Shown here: positions 1 through 12,272 of the stretch, piece by piece
Position numbering within the stretch: the first letter of the stretch is position 1
Layout: every line of letters starts with the position of its first letter
Source: Bryoerythrophyllum caledonicum
Lineage: Eukaryota; Streptophyta; Bryopsida; Pottiales; Pottiaceae
Length of the DNA: 64,000 nucleotides
Reading direction: 5' to 3'
Assembly (NCBI GenBank): GCA_963971425.1
Contig: OZ020518.1
Span: 15,010,190 to 15,074,189, forward strand
Program-made: the position numbers and the translations under genes
The notes under the pieces: model-generated
Told to the model about the DNA's origin: nothing
Seen by the model: only the letters and a program-made list of their open reading frames with translations
The model's database searches: none

Positions 1-1
1 G

Positions 2-2020
2 CTCCGTTGCCGCATTCGTGCCTTCATTGCTTCTGGCAATCAAGGCAATCACATGCTTCTTTGTTACATGGATCTTCCACTCCATTATAAGTGGGATGTG
101 AAGAATAACATGTGGGAAAGAAAACAACGTAAGATAAAAGTTTTTGGTCGGATAAATATGGTTCCCGTAGGTACCGAAGTATTTTACTTGCGTTTGTTGT
201 TGACTCATGTTGAGGCACCGACTTCATTTGAGGACCTACTTTATTTTCATGATACAGTGTATCCAACGTACAAAGCCGCTTGTATTGCAAGACGACTTTT
301 ACAGGATGATATCGAGTGGGAAAATTGTTTGCAAGAGGCAACTGTCATTGCGTTGCCTAAGCAAATTCGCTGGTTGTTTGCAACACTTCTTGTGTTTGGA
401 CAACCGCTAAATCCTCTTAGTTTACTAAAGACACATCTTGACGCTATGTCTGATGATTGGCGCAATGATCAAAATCGCTATTGCAAAGCGATTTCGTCCA
501 TTGAGGAATATTTGTCATCATCAGATAAACATCTTACGGATTTTTTTAATATCGAAGAATTGAATGAGTTAGGTTATCCAAACAGTGTTGATGTTGGTAG
601 TGATGCTAATGACAACATTGATTCTAATAATCAAAATATTACGTTTCTAGAAGAGGATGTAGGAAAGCTCAACGAAGAACAATACATTGTTTTCAATGCG
701 GTAACTACTTCCGTTTTGAATTCTGATTCTCCAAATAAGCTTTTCTTTTTAGATGGTCCTGGTGGTACATGTAAGACTTTTTTGTATTATACCATATTAG
801 GTTATCTTCACGGTCGTAGTGTCAAGTGTATGGCAATGGCAACAAGTGGAATTGCCGCATGCCTTTTGAATGCAGGGCGAACGGCACATTCATCTCTTGC
901 TATTACATTACAATTACATGATGCATCGATATGTAGCATTAGTGCCCAATCTACATTAGGTCAAAGCTTACTTGAAGTACAATTGATTGTACTTGATGAA
1001 GCTTGTGCGGGGCATCGTTTTATGTTTGAAGCTATAGATAGATCGTTGCGAGATATACGCGGTGTAGATAGTCCAAATGGCGGTGTTGTAGTTTTATATG
1101 GCGGTGATTTTTGCCAAACTTTGCCTGTAGTTGTACGTGGAGGTCGTAAGCAGACTGTTCAAGCTTACTTGCGACATTCATATCTATTTCCACTAATGCA
1201 ACATTTTCATTTGACCACTAACATGCGTTTGCAAAGTCAACCGGACTTTCAAAAGTTTTTGTTAGATATTGGTGAGGGCAAAACTGGTCCAAAAGTAGAT
1301 CTACCGCCGGAATTAGTTGCTCCTGGAAATTCTTTTGATGGTCTCACTGATGCTATATTTGATGATCCGGTTGATTTTTCTGAGCGCGTTATTTTGGCTG
1401 TCCGAAATGATGATGCCCAAGAAATCAACCGAAGAATCACCGATCGCATACCTGGTGATGTGCATCAATGTTTTAGTGCTGATTTTGTCCACGAAAATGA
1501 TGAGCATGCCCATCATTATCCAGTAGAGTTTTTAAATTCTTTACAATTGAGCGGTTTGCCTCCTCACCAATTAAGTCTTAAATGTGGTCAATATTGGATG
1601 TTGCTAAGGAACTTGAATCCGGCAAAAGGTTTGTGCAATGGTAGTCGTTTGCGTCTTTTGCAAGTGTCTCCGAGTGTATTGCTATGTGAAATTGTAGAAG
1701 GTCGCTATCGTAGCCAAGAGGTATTGATTCCTAGAATCACACATCATTGCAACGATAGCCGCTTGCCATTCACACTTTGCCGGAGACAATTTCCTTTCAC
1801 TGGCGCTTTTGCCATGACAATCAACAAATCGTAGGGCCAATCATATGATCGTGTCGGCATTTATCTTCGTAATGAAGTATTTAGCCATGGTCAATTATAT
1901 GTGGCTTTGTCTCGTGGTAGACATCCTGCAAACATTAAGGTTGCCAATGACAACAATGAAGCCGTGGGAACGGTGAAAAACATCGTTTATCATGAGGTTT
2001 TCCATGACATTGTCATGTAA
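2..2020 (+). pseudogene. Helitron RepHel, C-terminal PIF1-like helicase part, broken
   Basis: The frame is open from the window edge, so the protein is 5'-truncated here; the HUH Rep domain is not seen. It matches the SF1B PIF1-like helicase that unwinds DNA in Helitron rolling-circle transposition. Counting from the ATG at 53, motifs are Walker A DGPGGTCKT at about 234-242, Walker B LDEA with D315, GGDFCQTLPVV, LTTNMRL, and a C-terminal AMTINKS. There an in-frame TAG at 1832-1834 replaces the expected Gln of the NKSQGQS motif. The frame then continues to 2020 through VALSRGR, a conserved helicase motif. Walker A normally reads GGTGKT; here Cys240 replaces the Gly before the catalytic Lys. 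Both changes argue for an inactive protein. Family assignment is very secure. Confidence 0.93.
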
Positions 2021-2514
2021 ATTCTTCTAAATATTTACACCTGAATCAGGTGGATGGAAAAGTTAAAAGTTTGATACAAACTTTGCATGTTTAGGGTTCA
2101 TGCACGCTTCGGCGACATCCCCTTCCATCCAATTGTATTCGTTTGGTGTCCATCATAATGTTACTGTTTCAAATGAGATTTCAAATGAGACATCTTACAT
2201 GTCTAGTAAATGAATATCGCTATACATAACAAATTTGAAAACACAACCAACATCCAACATACAAAAAACATGCATGAGATCGAATGTGATGAACATATTA
2301 TCTAGCCATAATCTACCTCCAAAGTTTAGTCCGTGAAATGTATTTTTTAAATACACTCAAAAATGTCAAATTTTCAAAACTTTTTTAATAATTTTTTTTC
2401 TTCCCTATTAGATGAAAACGCACCTAAAAAGCCCAAATCCGAAGTCGGAATTCCAAAAAAATGAATATTTTGGAAGTTATTAACTCGCTGTTAAGTTAAT
2501 TCTGCCAAAAAAAC

Positions 2515-2690
2515 AGTTTCATCCGCTGTGGATGAAATTCTTTGGGGCGGAAGGAAAATCTCGCAGCGGATGAAAATTTTCGCAGCGGATAAAAACAGTG
2601 CAACGAATGAAAAACAGACTGCGGATGAAAATCAGACTGCCAATGAAATTTTTGCAGCAGATGAAAATTAGACTGCAGATGAAATTTTGA
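2515..2690 (+). repeat. Imperfect short tandem repeats in Helitron 3' region
   Basis: A degenerate unit of about 18-24 bases, with core GCGGATGAAAAT and variants, recurs around 2520, 2570, 2583, 2617, 2644 and 2666. It lies between the helicase stop and the 3' hairpin. A related run of GTTGACTGC-type repeats is seen in the small Helitron derivative at 58373-58590. No coding potential is visible. Confidence 0.6.
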
Positions 2691-4869
2691 AAAAATAATT
2701 ATAATATTGAACTACATTAGAATGGTTGGACTAATGCGTTGCAAAGCAAGCGCCAACCGCTAGTAATCATATAAAGTTACAAGAGTTGTTTTGTAAGGTC
2801 ACCCAAAGTTTCAATAAAGGACTCAATTCTTGATAAACAATAGTACTCTTTGATAACTATTGATTGCTGTAGATGTCGAAAAGCTTGGTGCTTTCTCTTG
2901 ATTAGAGTCCTTAATATCAAGTGTAGAAGAGCTTGGTGATGTTTGACCTCAAGTTTGAACTAGGTTTAGTGGCCTTTAAAGATGGAGAGATCATATTGTA
3001 CCATGAAATATTGCCACATTATTTTGTCTTGGAGTTGATGATAGAAATTTAGAGATATTAAAGGCTAACTTGAATCACAACTAAGTAGTAAGGTTGTCAT
3101 TCATATACACACACGCAAGAAGAAAAGATTATTTCTTTTGAGATTGGGACAAAAAGAATATTGTCTTTACAGTAAGAATTCCAATATATAGCAACTCAAA
3201 CATTTTCATACATTATTGGGCAATGTACCAAGATAACTCGGGTGTAGGAAATGAACTACTCTAATTCCAATTGAAACATCATATCATGTTTCTTTATTTT
3301 ATAAACATTTGGAAATGATTTATGAAAATAAAATAAAATTCCAAGACTGTCATTATATTTTAACAAAGCGAGTGTGTCATTCAATTTCTTCAAACAATGC
3401 TAACATTAAAAGAGAGATATCTTACTTTTTCTTCCTCTATAATGAAACCCTTGTCTTTCCCCCTTTCGAGTTTATTCTCCCTCTATTTCTATTGTGGACA
3501 ACAACGAGTGAAGTTTAGAAGTTTAGGGTTTTTTCAAGAAGCCCAGGTAGCTGAATCTTCTAGATTGGAGTAGAATCCATGGACTGTCACATTTATTCCT
3601 TTAAGGTTTGTGTCCTACTCGAGGTGGCACTTTTGGAAGGACACTTGATCACATAACAACTTTATGTATTGAGGTTGCTGATAATGGTTTTTGTGACATA
3701 AATAAAACATGTGATCTCATCTCTAAAAAAAAATGAGATTAGAAAACTCCCACTTATATTTGATGAAAATTTAAAGTACATAGTGGAATGGATATTGGGA
3801 TGGATACGACAATCATAAGTTGGTTGTTCTAGGGTTAATGAATAATCTTAGAAGTGTGATATCCAAAGTTGTACACTTTTGCACATAGCTTCAAATTCGT
3901 CCTTCTTGGTCACATGCAAGGGTGTAATAATCACATGTAAGAATAAAGAGGTTTTAATATTTATAATCAGTCTTGTTTGAGTAGGAATTGAGATTTGAAT
4001 GAGAACAATAATTTAAGTGTTTTTTTAAAATCAACCGCAAAAAAGTGATTTTAATCATATAAAGTTGAAAACACCCCCAATGAGCAACGTTACTGATAGA
4101 GTATTGCTGCAATTAGCATAATATATAGTATAGTTCTAGTATTGTATAACCTCGCTACGTGGATGACCGCTTCAATGGGCTGGTATTCAATATTGAAGTA
4201 GGTAATTGAGTTTTCCTGAAAGTCACCAAAATACACTGGATAGGTACCCCAAATCTTAGGGTCTTATGTTAGTAATCTGGACCACATGCACATGGTGTCT
4301 TGGCTTGGGATTGTTTGGGGGAACTATTGGTCAACCTTGTGAGAACTTAGGGTATTATAGGGGAGCTTTAGCTTGCATGGGGTAGGGCCCAAGAACATTA
4401 TTTGCAAAGCATTTCATTGGTGCAGAAAAAGGCAATATGAAATTTCCTCATGCTCTCTTTCTTTCCCATTTGTACATCTCATACTCTGTGGCACCATATT
4501 CCTCCTCACTTGCCCATTTGGAAGGCACTTTCAGGAAAACTCTAATGTCATTGCGGCAGTACTTGATGATTTGCGTTGTCTGCATCGAGTACTACAACAG
4601 TATTTAGCAGCTACACTTTTTAGTCCCTTCTACATAATATACATGTGATATTTTCAAATTTAGCAAGTAATATTATTTTCCATTCACATTGTTTGAAAAT
4701 GTTTGATCTCTTTAGTGAAATATAGAATTTAACTTAAATCAAACATTTTCACACAGTGCCACACATCGTCAGGCAAAGTACCAAAAATACTTCTTATTTT
4801 CCACATTTAACTTAGAGATCTTCATATCTTTTACTAAATTTTATATTTTTACTACAAGATGTGCTATAA

Positions 4870-5340
4870 ACCTTCTTAGTTACCGTTTCCATTCTCATTC
4901 TAAAACATACCAAGCTCAAAAACAAATAAATCGTGAATTGGCAAATTTTGAGCCTCCACTCCTTCCACAATTTTTTGAATATGATACATCCCTTCTCTAC
5001 CTCCAAAACTTGGTGTAAAAGTAATGAATATCACACTTGAGATGATGGTAATGAATTTAGACCTTGTGTAGTACAAAATTTTGACACCAAGTGAAGTCAA
5101 AGTTTGCTAATCCACTCAACGCACGAAAGAAAGTGAAGCTAATCCCCTACTGCAAACACTAGAATCTTTGAATCCATGTGGTTATGTTTTTGAAAGTTTG
5201 TGGGTATACAATCCAGAAAGTCCTAATTGAGATGTTACGATGAAAACGAGAAATAGAAGTTTGTGTTTCCTTCATTACACATTGCACTAGAATCAACAAT
5301 CGTAGAATATGTGCATGTGAAATTGGCAAAGAGATTCAGG
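4870..5340 (+). repeat. Core dispersed repeat segment (copy in A)
   Basis: A roughly 470-bp segment with landmarks CCAAGTGAAGTCAAAG, CGAAAGAAAGTGAAGC and CACATTGCACTAGAATC. It recurs independently of the large repeat: in B (20380-20830), C (56500-56950), D (62750-63180), on the same strand at 61020-61395, and reversed at 29083-29320, 41510-41960, 43566-44060 and 63868-64000. This suggests an older mobile family that became part of several larger units. Confidence 0.7.
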
Positions 5341-8300
5341 GGTTATTTACAACCATAGACAAGATAAGCTTTCTTGCAGATAGACATGCAGAGGCTCTGA
5401 ACGAGTGGAATCGTAGCCTGGTTCTTGTCAATCACGATTCCAGGCTGATCAACCAAGTGCTCAATGAGAATTGGGTGTGCAAGAAGAAAACAATCACCAC
5501 ATGGAACGATGGAACGGTGACACCATGGACTTCAAGAGACACCTCAAGAAGACCACAAGGTTATAAGGTAAGCCACCCTAAAACCGACAAGTTAAGGAAT
5601 GTGCATATATGGAGAGAGAAGATAATCGTACTATTTTTTTTAGTGATAGCCAATAGAATTGCAATTCCAATCCAAGTGATTTCGTATTTTTTCGATGAAA
5701 ATTAAATTAATTATGAATTTTCAAATTGTGCAGCCATGTTTAGTGGGTGGCTAGCAGTTGGTACCCTCCATAACCAACGACCAAAAGTATGGGTCTTGAC
5801 TAATAACAAACCTCCATTTGGAACTCAGTTGGTGGTAATGGGATAGAAGAGGGTTGGGTATACCCCAATTTTGTAGGCTTTGGCTATGGACTTTTGTTGG
5901 TTATGGGGAGGCTTACCTTACTATCATCGCTCTTCACAACAACCTCGTTGGTTCTGCTTACTGTAGTGGGCGGTTGTTGTAATGGAAGGGGTGGGTGAAG
6001 GTTGTAATGTGTGAGTATTGGATGAATGGTGATTGCTATTTCAGTTTGGTGGGAGTGTTGGTAGATTGGAAGTGTACGGAAAGCAAAACCTAGGAAAGGA
6101 AGTTAATATTGATAAATGCGCATGTAAAAGAAAATGGTTGTAATTATGAGCAAAAATTTGTTCCTGATCCAAGCCACCTCTATAAGGAGATTTTTCGAAT
6201 ATAATACACTTTTCTAAAGGGAGCTGATTGTAGAAGGTGACCCACACGTCGTGCCTAACCGTAGATATTAAGGTAGAGGCACCCAATTCAGATTGGTAGA
6301 GTATGAATGGCATGCTGCATGAAAATGGCAAATGCTTGAAATGGTGCATGAAGTGACCCATAACCGATAACTCAAACACCAGTCATTATCGGCATTGGAT
6401 CATGATGTATGCAATTTTGGGTTGCTCCAGCTCAATTGAGCTCTCATTGGTGGCATTGCCTCAAAAATCAAACAAGGCCGATTGGTATTGGGTACCCTCC
6501 ATGTGTTGGTTATCGATGGAATATCTTCTCTCTTTTACTCTCTCTCACTTACTGGCATTGGGCAATGGAGGGCACCAAATCTCACCTACTCTATAGTTGG
6601 TTATGGGCTTCGGTGGGTTTTGGGCTTCTAAATTCTATATCAATTTCAAATCTTTGTGATCATTAAACTTGAAAAAATATTTGTGAGTTTCATTCCTAAT
6701 TCCGCATCTTTCTGCATAAATGTTTATTACATAAAATGTCATTTGAATCCCGAACTGGCTTAAGTGATCGGAATTGGGTGCCTCTACCTTAGTAGCTCGT
6801 ATGACGGAAGCCATCTAGCAAGGGATATTAATGCAAATGACGACGTTGGAGGTGGATGCCTTCCCTCTTCATCACATCCGGTGACATATTTGCATGGCGC
6901 AATTACATTGTGGTAGGGCATTATTTTCACTTGGAATTTCATTGTTTTTTGAGTGTAAGAATGGTTTATGATGCTTTGTTTGCTTTCCAGGGACTGCTCA
7001 CCAAGGACCTAGGTTTGCTGGTATCCATAAGGTAAATCCTCGTACTCTGGGCTGCCTCTTGCCGCTATAAGCATCGTGGGGTCTATCCATTTGCTCTAGT
7101 GTATGTGTTGTTTTTGTCAATTTAAGTCTGAGTGTGTGTCTTCATCCGGGAAGAGTTTCAGTAAAGGAAGAGGAAGCGGATTGATGCGGTGGTCGAGAAG
7201 GTGCACGTTTTCTATGTCGACGATGGCTGTAAAATTGAGACTTGGATTCCGTTGAGAAGGCAAGGTGTTTGCTGGTTGTCACCCTTTTTTGAATGGAGCG
7301 ATTTTATGGTTTTAGGTGATGATTGTTTCAAGTAGCTGCATGGTTGTCTGTGAGGATGACGATATCCTAGTTTTCTTTATGTTTAGCGTGTTGACGATTA
7401 ATTTGATGCCATTCAAATCATGGTTCTTTGGCCCACTCGTTAAGGATTCTTAAAATTTAATAGTGTTTTGTGTGGGTGTGATGATATACAAATGGTAGAA
7501 GTAGTCGGTATGCAAATTCTTGTGGGTTTAAGCAGCATTTAAACTAGAAGCAGCAGGTTGTTGAAGAAAGAGCACAACAACGTGCGAGTCTGAGTGAAGT
7601 AGAGGACAACCTCAGGCTTACTTACAAGTTATTGAAGGTACTAGAGAAGTTTTGGTGAAAATTTGGACTAATCATGAGAAACCATTTTTTCAGAGATGGC
7701 TCTTTGTCTAGGAAGTTGTTCAAGTGACCTGGGTCATGAAACTACCATCCAAAATTAAGAGTATTCTTTAATGTCCTATGATAATAGGTCATGCATGATT
7801 GCAGTAAGCTTATGAAGAAATTGGGACGGAAGTTTTTTTTTTGTGACTAGGTGAGGCAGGTTAATATCCAGTGGGGTCCAATTTTGTTCTCATGTGGAGT
7901 CATTCTGAAACATCTTGGATTCATTTGTCGGGTAATGGCATGCATAGTGGGTAGTAGAAAATTAGCATCACAAGCGGATTTTGAATGTACGGCCGATGAT
8001 GGAAGTTGTTTGTGGGGCAGTGTTCAACATATTAAAGGTACACTTTGTATTACACATTCTTGTGGCAGTATTACTATGATGCATGAATAGTATGTCAGAT
8101 TAAGCCATGCATAGTTTTATGTGAATTTTAACCTATTCAATAGGATTTCAGGCTTATCTTTTAGTCTCGAGGTGGACACTATAAAAAACCCGTGTTTTTT
8201 GTAACACGGTGAAAAACATGCTTGAACGTCAAAAGTAACATGCTGCTGCGTCTATGTTGATGTCACCTAAAATCCGTCAAGATGAACATGCCAAAAACGT

Positions 8301-10152
8301 CAAATTTTTTGTCGTAACATAGTTGTCAACCTCTTATCATCCAATTGAATGTGGCCTGAAATGTGTGGGAAAGGGCTCCACCTGGATGGGAGCCCATGTC
8401 CACATCACCTATGTTTTCCATTGGGCAACACCACGCGGGATTTTTTTCATCCAACTCCATTTTGAGTGGGCAGTGACGTGGAATTTTAAAAATTGCTGAC
8501 TTGGACCCGAAGAATTATAACGTGGACAACCCACGTCTGCTGACGTCATGCTTTCAGAGCATTTTTCGTCCACACAAGGTTGTTAGTTTTGACGTTCGTT
8601 TTGACATGCTCGTGTTGCTCATGATATCAATCCTGACGTTGGCGCGTTCTGCCTACATGTTGTCATTGACTTTTTTCATGTTGGAGATCATCTTGACTTG
8701 AACATCTGGCATATTCTTTTGGACGTTTTTCTAAACATATTTCTAAAAATGATCAAAACCCTAATGTGTGTGATTTGGCGCTTATTAGGGCAATTGATGA
8801 ACGAGCATGGGCATTCGGGAAGGATTTAGGGTGCCTAAAAATTGTTCTTTAGACTACGTCATGGGTGTGCGACGACTTAGGTCACAACTTCGGCGCTCAA
8901 GGAGATCTACAGAGCTAGAGTTCAGCGTTGTGTGGATGGGAGAGCTGTGGTTTGCAGCTTGGCGTGACCTGCGCCACGAGGAGGAATTCGGCACGAAGAT
9001 GATTGCGAGGTGGAGCTCCGCGCAAGTTCGTGTTAGAACCACCTATCAACAGTTCGATGCGAAGACCTCACGACCTGCTTCACGAGTTCTAAGTAAGTGG
9101 AGGACGCACCAGCCTTGCTGCTGCAGCGCCTTTCCTCGGTGGCGAACTTGGCTATGGCTAGGGTTTCCTGGCCATGGCTGAGGTCAGCTATGGTTGGGAT
9201 TAGCCGGCTATGGCCAAAGCTCCCCCTACCATCGTTCTTCTTCCCTTTGAGCTCTCCCCTTGCCGTCTTGATCTACCGTAGATCACCTTCCTTGCTCCCA
9301 GCTAGCTCCGTCGTCACCGCTCCATCGCTCCCACCATAGCTGCCGCCATAGCCGTCGCCATAGCCACCGCCATAGCCGCCGTTGCTTTGCTCCATCACCT
9401 TCAAGTTGTCTCTTTCTACTCCTTATTGTTCTCCTAATCTCCCTCCTCTTAGCATTGTAGTGAGCTTCGCCGCTCCCCACCTCCCACTTCTAGTACCTAA
9501 GTTCAATTTGTTCTCACCTAAGTTCATTTTGCTCTCACCCACACTCCCAAAAGTAAAGTGTAGATGCTGTGGAGGTTGCTTTTGTGTAAGTCGCGCTTCG
9601 GTTCTTCCTTCCTTGCGACATATTTCATCCACTACGGATGAAAGCTGCCCATTTCCTCAATTTTTGGCTTTTGGGTAGCGGGTTGCAGTCGTTCCACAGT
9701 AAAATTAAATGCAACTGTGGCTCACGTGGACATCCCATGTTTTCTATGATGTCACAAGCTGACGTGGTCACGTTTCTTTTGACGTCACCAAAAACGTGCA
9801 TGTCTATGGTGACATCAACGCGTTTTATTTTTAACAGGAACACGTTTGATGCAACGTCAAACTAAATTCGAGGTACTGTAGGAATTTTTCGACTAACGTG
9901 TGACATCACATAAAACACAACACATAACAGCCTTGATGACACCAAAAACATGGTTTTCTTATAGTGTTAGCCAACCTTCCACCTAGTTGATGGTTGGTCC
10001 TTTCATGTGACACAAGATGAATTGGAATTGAGGCACTTAGCTGGGGCTGTGAAGCGAAACGGTCTTTCTATAATACGTGCATTTTTGCAACTAAAGCTAG
10101 ATGTGCTATCTGATCATTGGAGATTTCATTATTTCGCTTTTGATAAAAATTG
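5290..10152 (+). pseudogene. Unrecognised multi-exon gene remnant in copy A
   Basis: I do not recognise this gene. Blocks conserved with copy C look like exons: about 5310-5570 (motifs [18 protein letters not shown] and NENWVCKKK, followed by a GTAAGC donor); 6991-7031 (after TGCTTTCCAG, with a GTAAAT donor); about 7155-7255; about 7930-8037 (motif ASQADFECTADDGSCLWGS); and a last exon from about 8147 ending at 10152 (motif FHLTQDELELRH..GAVKRN). The first block has a stop or frame break upstream of EALNEW in this copy, where copy C stays open. The last exon is split by the CACTA element at 8177-9966. This copy is therefore surely dead. Strand and splice inference come from conservation between copies and are moderate in strength. 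Confidence 0.5.
8177..9966. mobile_element. Non-autonomous CACTA-type element inside copy A
   Basis: The terminal inverted repeats read CACTATAAAAAACC on the left and CACTATAAGAAAACC on the right strand, about 24 bp with mismatches. Copy C (around 60040) is the empty site. The expected 3-bp target duplication is not evident (GGA versus TTA), so a few bases were lost. Subterminal regions are rich in ACGTC/GACGT motifs, as expected for transposase-binding repeats of this superfamily. The interior (8800-9650) is GC-richer with only short frames on both strands; no transposase is recognisable, and a captured gene fragment there is possible but unproven. Confidence 0.8.
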
Positions 10153-10780
10153 AATTTTTGTTGCGGCATGCAAGGGACCCATAGTTCCTTTCATAATTAA
10201 ATTCTTTTTTCATAAGTTATTCTCAAAAGCTATTACCATCTTTTGTATCTAATTTAGTTTGGACACCGCCGAACCTGACTTTCTCTTTCAAATCTTCTAG
10301 GAGCCATACCTTGAAGATTATAAAGTTTTAACGACATAGAGAAAAACAAAGACGGAGAAAGGCACCAATGATTGCATTTTTTTATTAAACTTAAAAATAC
10401 TTGTTTTCACCAATTGAACCCCTTCTCTCTTTTCCTTTTCTCGCTTCCAAGTCTGATCCTTCTCTTGCTTTATCTTCCCCATTTTGAAGCTTCTCCAAAC
10501 TCAAACCTGAAACCCTAAACCCTATACTATAGTAGAGGTGAAGATGAGAAATACCACACTCTCTTTAACCTAAGCTACTAAGTCTAGGGTTGAAGTCCAC
10601 TAAGGTTACTCACTTTTGGACAAAAATCATGTACTCCGTAGTATATTTTTTTTAGAGCCCTTTGTTAAATTGTTATTGATTGCCAACCGTCCATTGATTT
10701 GGTGTGAAGAAATCATGGCCAAAAAATGTTAGGTGAAGAGAAAATATTTTGAACAAGGTGCTGATTATTTGGGTGTGACA

Positions 10781-11370
10781 GGTTTTTCATACTAGCTTAG
10801 TCGACCATCCCCCTCTACATAATTGATGTATTAAACCTTGAAGAAAATATGATACATACGCGTAAATGAAACTGTGTACTAAGTCAAGGACGACTACATC
10901 TACTATGCACCAAGCTTATTGAGAGACCCAAACATTAGTCTCGTCGAGATTGGCTATGATGTGTAAAGCCAACTCACCGCCTTCACATGATGATGAGATT
11001 AGAAATCCACTACATGAGCCAAAGATGATTGCATGAAAGTTGTGTTTACAAGATTACATCTGATGTTGTTTGTTTGGTTGCTTGTGTGTGAGGTTATTTG
11101 AGGTGACGACAATAGCACGTTGTTGTCGTCTGCAGACACCTGGCGTATCCTCAGACACCTGGCGTATCCTCACTAACCTGGCAATCTATCTTTTGCTTGT
11201 GTTTTTGGGACGGGCGCAGTGAGGAGCACATCTTCCTGACATATTTTCATCACGAAGGCAAACTTCTTCAAGATGATGTCTTGTCATTTCAACCTTACCT
11301 CATTTGCAACATGTGGTGTACCTAGTAACATGTATGTTTTAACGCTTATGATTCACCGGAGCCATACTTA
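10781..11370. other. Unrecognised spacer
   Basis: No convincing gene is seen between the end of repeat copy A and the MITE. The only structure noted is a perfect 19-bp direct duplication at 11133-11170. Confidence 0.5.
11133..11170 (+). repeat. Perfect 19-bp tandem duplication
   Basis: The unit CAGACACCTGGCGTATCCT occurs twice with no spacer and no mismatch. No function is evident; recent replication slippage is likely. Confidence 0.85.
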
Positions 11371-11508
11371 GGGGCGATTTACACTACAAACCAAGAACTC
11401 GTCCCATGCACCTCTAAAATCTGTGATTGACTTCATCAACTCAATTGGCCAATCACAGATTTTAGAGGTGCGTGGGACGAGTTCTCGGTCTGTAGTGTAA
11501 ACCGCCTC
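11371..11508. mobile_element. Tourist-like (PIF/Harbinger) MITE, copy 1
   Basis: A 138-bp near-perfect hairpin. Ends read GGGGCGATTTACACTAC and GAGGCGGTTTACACTAC on opposite strands. It is flanked by TTA on both sides (11368-11370 and 11509-11511), the 3-bp target duplication typical of PIF/Harbinger elements. A second copy lies at 61777-61913, where the empty site in sister repeats confirms the boundaries. There is no coding capacity. The long stem could give rise to small RNAs if transcribed. Confidence 0.88.
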
Positions 11509-11511
11509 TTA

Positions 11512-11928
11512 GCTTCAGAATCAAAAATCCTCATTCCTATGGCGTACAATACCAAATCCTTTTGTAGTTTTGATGACAGTCTCAAAGAGACCTGTGCTGT
11601 GTAGATACACAAAGCCGTGAACAGTGGCTCTACCGCAATTTCTTTTCCCCTCTTTTTCTTTTCACCAGCTTTTTACCTTTGATGACTTTTTCCTTTTTCT
11701 TTTACTGAAATTTTTATTTTCTGCTTTGCGTGAACTTTTACGCTTGAATGCACCTTTATGGGTCAGCGTAAGTCCATGACAATGGTTTGTTTACGTTAAA
11801 ACAATATCAAAAAAAGCTTCATGATAAAAAGATCATACTACGGAATTTATTGGCCGATCAAGAACAGAATCTGTCTGAAATGTAAGTACTGTAGTATGAA
11901 ACGTAATAGTATGAGATGTATAAGTATA
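11512..11928. other. AT-rich spacer without a recognisable gene
   Basis: Short frames only; T-rich tracts around 11640-11760. Nothing else recognised. Confidence 0.4.
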
Positions 11929-12119
11929 GGGTGAGGCCCTGTCGGGAGGGCCTCACCCGGCGTAACGCCCGATTGGGTTTTGTGAATTTTTTTTTGAATT
12001 TTTTTTTTAATCTACCCGGGCAAAAAGCTGTGAGACCCTATAACGCCCTGTTCTCGCGCACGTTCCAGGTTATAATGTGCACCGGATTGAATGGGCAAAA
12101 AACCCAATCGGGCGTTACG
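11929..12119. repeat. Two nested perfect inverted repeats, possible MITE
   Basis: A 12-bp arm GGGTGAGGCCCT (11929-11940) pairs with 11947-11958 across a 6-base loop. Directly after it, a 21-bp arm at 11961-11981, starting CGTAACGCCCGATTGGG, is perfectly repeated in inverse at 12099-12119. This could be a small inverted-repeat transposon, but no flanking target duplication was identified. Confidence 0.6.
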
Positions 12120-12208
12120 TCAAGTAAGATACCGCCCTGAAAAGGGATGTACTAGCAACGGGCCCTTAGCTCCTTCAAACTCAAACTTCGCTTTGATTTG
12201 TGCCCAGA

Positions 12209-12272
12209 AAAACAAAAAAAACAAAAAAAACAGAAAAAACAGAAAAAACAAAAACAAAACAAACAAACAAAC
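12209..12272. repeat. A-rich simple repeat
   Basis: Degenerate AAAAAACA/AAACAAAC runs just upstream of the POP1 start codon. Apparent Phe/Cys-rich frames on the reverse strand are artefacts of this composition. Confidence 0.8.

Larger units (their letters stand above)
1..2763 (+). mobile_element. Helitron, 3' portion (5' end outside window)
   Basis: This rolling-circle transposon contains the helicase end and the 3' terminus. The terminus is CTAG at 2760-2763, preceded by a short hairpin (GCGTTGC, AAA, GCAAGCGC) about 10 bases upstream. The next base is T, and from there the sequence is the large repeat that reads uninterrupted as ..ctaTAATCATATAAAG at about 18691 and 35694. That is the A^T target and missing target duplication expected of Helitrons. 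The 5' TC end lies upstream of the window. The element is decayed, since its helicase carries a stop and a Walker A change. Confidence 0.9.
2764..10780 (+). repeat. Large dispersed repeat, copy A
   Basis: About 6.2 kb of ancestral sequence plus a 1.8-kb CACTA insertion. It is collinear with copy B (18340-20848, 5' third only), copy C (35363-36285, then 53456-60880) and copy D (61390-63200, partial). Copies A and C are full length and share a 350-bp segment (about 4200-4550) that B and D lack. The left side of A is replaced by the Helitron; in B and C the corresponding upstream DNA holds the kinase genes. The right end is lost near 10780 (60880 in C). It carries gene-like exons described separately. 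No LTRs, TIRs or transposase are seen, so I treat it as a segmental duplication or an old unclassified repeat. Confidence 0.85.
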
